In this document: positions 12,228 to 12,500 of the stretch, piece after piece
Layout of the letters: each line of letters starts with the position of its first letter
Numbering within the stretch: position 1 is the stretch's first letter
Assembly (NCBI GenBank): GCA_036501345.1
Contig: DASYAN010000049.1
Span: forward strand, 1 to 12,500
DNA from: DASYAN01 sp036501345
GTDB taxonomy: Bacteria; Chloroflexota; Ktedonobacteria; Ktedonobacterales; Ktedonobacteraceae
DNA: 12,500 nt
Direction of reading: 5' to 3'
Notes under the pieces: generated by a model
Database searches by the model: none
What the model saw: the letters and a program-made list of their open reading frames with translations, nothing else
What the model was told of the DNA's origin: nothing
Program-made: the position numbers and the translations under genes

Positions 12228-12289
12228 GACCCAACTCGCAAGAGTGATTATTGCCCACCTCTCAGATTAAATAACAATTGAGAAATCCA

Positions 12290-12327
12290 CGAGGGGCAAT
12301 TTCTTGCTCACTAGCAATTGCCCCTTG
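12290..12327 (-). terminator. Strong hairpin, likely terminator of the right-edge gene
   Basis: AGGGGCAATT (12292-12301) pairs perfectly with AATTGCCCCT (12316-12325) around a 14-base loop; a G-T and a C-G pair extend it. An alternative inner stem TTGCT-CACT-AGCAA is also possible. It lies 16 bases past the stop of the possible minus-strand gene at 12343 and before the kinase leader. Only a short T-rich stretch follows on the minus strand, so it may also act as a barrier or an RNA-protecting hairpin. Confidence 0.5.
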
Positions 12328-12342
12328 CGTTTCTCTATGCTC

Positions 12343-12500
12343 CTAGCTTGAGAGGATTGCCGAATAATTAGAAGGAAGAGAGCAACGGCTATACATTTTA
12401 GCCAGCAATTGTTCCTGGTCTCCGATGACAGGACTGCTACCATCTGGGCAAGACAGCGTAAGTGTGCGGGCTCCCATACCGAGGTCCTGGCGCAACGGTT
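12343..12500 (-). CDS. 3' end of a possible hypothetical gene running off the window
   Basis: On the minus strand a frame is open from the window edge to a TAG at 12345-12343, about 51 codons. The peptide reads like ordinary protein (LGMGARTLTLSCPDGSS, then DQEQLLAKMYSRC). The hairpin at 12290-12327 just after its stop supports a real gene end. A second minus-strand frame is also open here, but its composition (many Cys and Trp) is less protein-like. Family not recognised. Confidence 0.35.
   Translation of the reverse strand, partial: PLRQDLGMGARTLTLSCPDGSSPVIGDQEQLLAKMYSRCSLPSNYSAILSS

Noticed and set aside
1..12500. CRISPR array, tRNA or rRNA genes
   Set aside because: No evenly spaced short direct repeats outside the TPR-coding region and no cloverleaf or rRNA-like sequence were seen by eye.

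Overview
The window looks like accessory chromosomal DNA of a large-genome soil bacterium. The best guess is a member of the Ktedonobacteria (Chloroflexota). This is inferred from gene style, not proven: a MalT/LuxR-type STAND regulator, an XRE-NB-ARC-TPR regulator, a soluble PAS-GAF-PAS histidine kinase with a receiver, and an IS427-type insertion sequence sit among lineage-specific ORFs. No ribosomal, tRNA or CRISPR features were seen.

Layout, left to right. 1-1189: the 3' part of a helical protein of unknown function whose frame is open to the window edge, overlapping by ATGA a short doubtful ORF that contains a 79-bp inverted-repeat (MITE-like) element. 1362-1685: a small hypothetical ORF with a 10-bp tandem duplication at its start. 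1810-4579 (minus): a MalT-like ATP-dependent LuxR regulator, complete in content (922 codons if repaired) but broken by a +1 nucleotide at an AAA run at 2719-2721. 4580-4967: a divergent intergenic region with a candidate promoter on each side and a CTCACA-N4-TGTGAG dyad overlapping a TATACT -10 box. 4968-7664 (plus): an intact XRE-NB-ARC-TPR protein whose C-terminal half is ten 40-residue units without an indel.

7735-8685: a 951-bp IS5-family (IS427-like) element with 18-bp perfect terminal inverted repeats, an intact DDE transposase and a TA duplication, inserted at the exact centre of a 14-bp palindrome. 8756-9205: a very hydrophilic 149-aa protein of unknown function just downstream of the IS. 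9206-9631: no firm gene; a weak minus-strand ORF and two dyads, each with a 22-nt spacer. 9632-12144 (minus): a two-gene operon of a PAS-GAF-PAS sensor kinase followed by a single-domain receiver. 12290-12500: a strong hairpin followed by the 3' end of a possible minus-strand gene that runs off the window.

The central theme is signal-responsive regulation. Two STAND-class ATPase regulators are transcribed divergently from one intergenic region, one apparently dead, and a cytoplasmic two-component pair without its own DNA-binding output lies to the right. I found no convincing complete novel system. The most distinctive items are the perfectly periodic TPR array, the palindrome-centred IS insertion between the STAND gene and the small hydrophilic ORF, and the frameshifted partner regulator.
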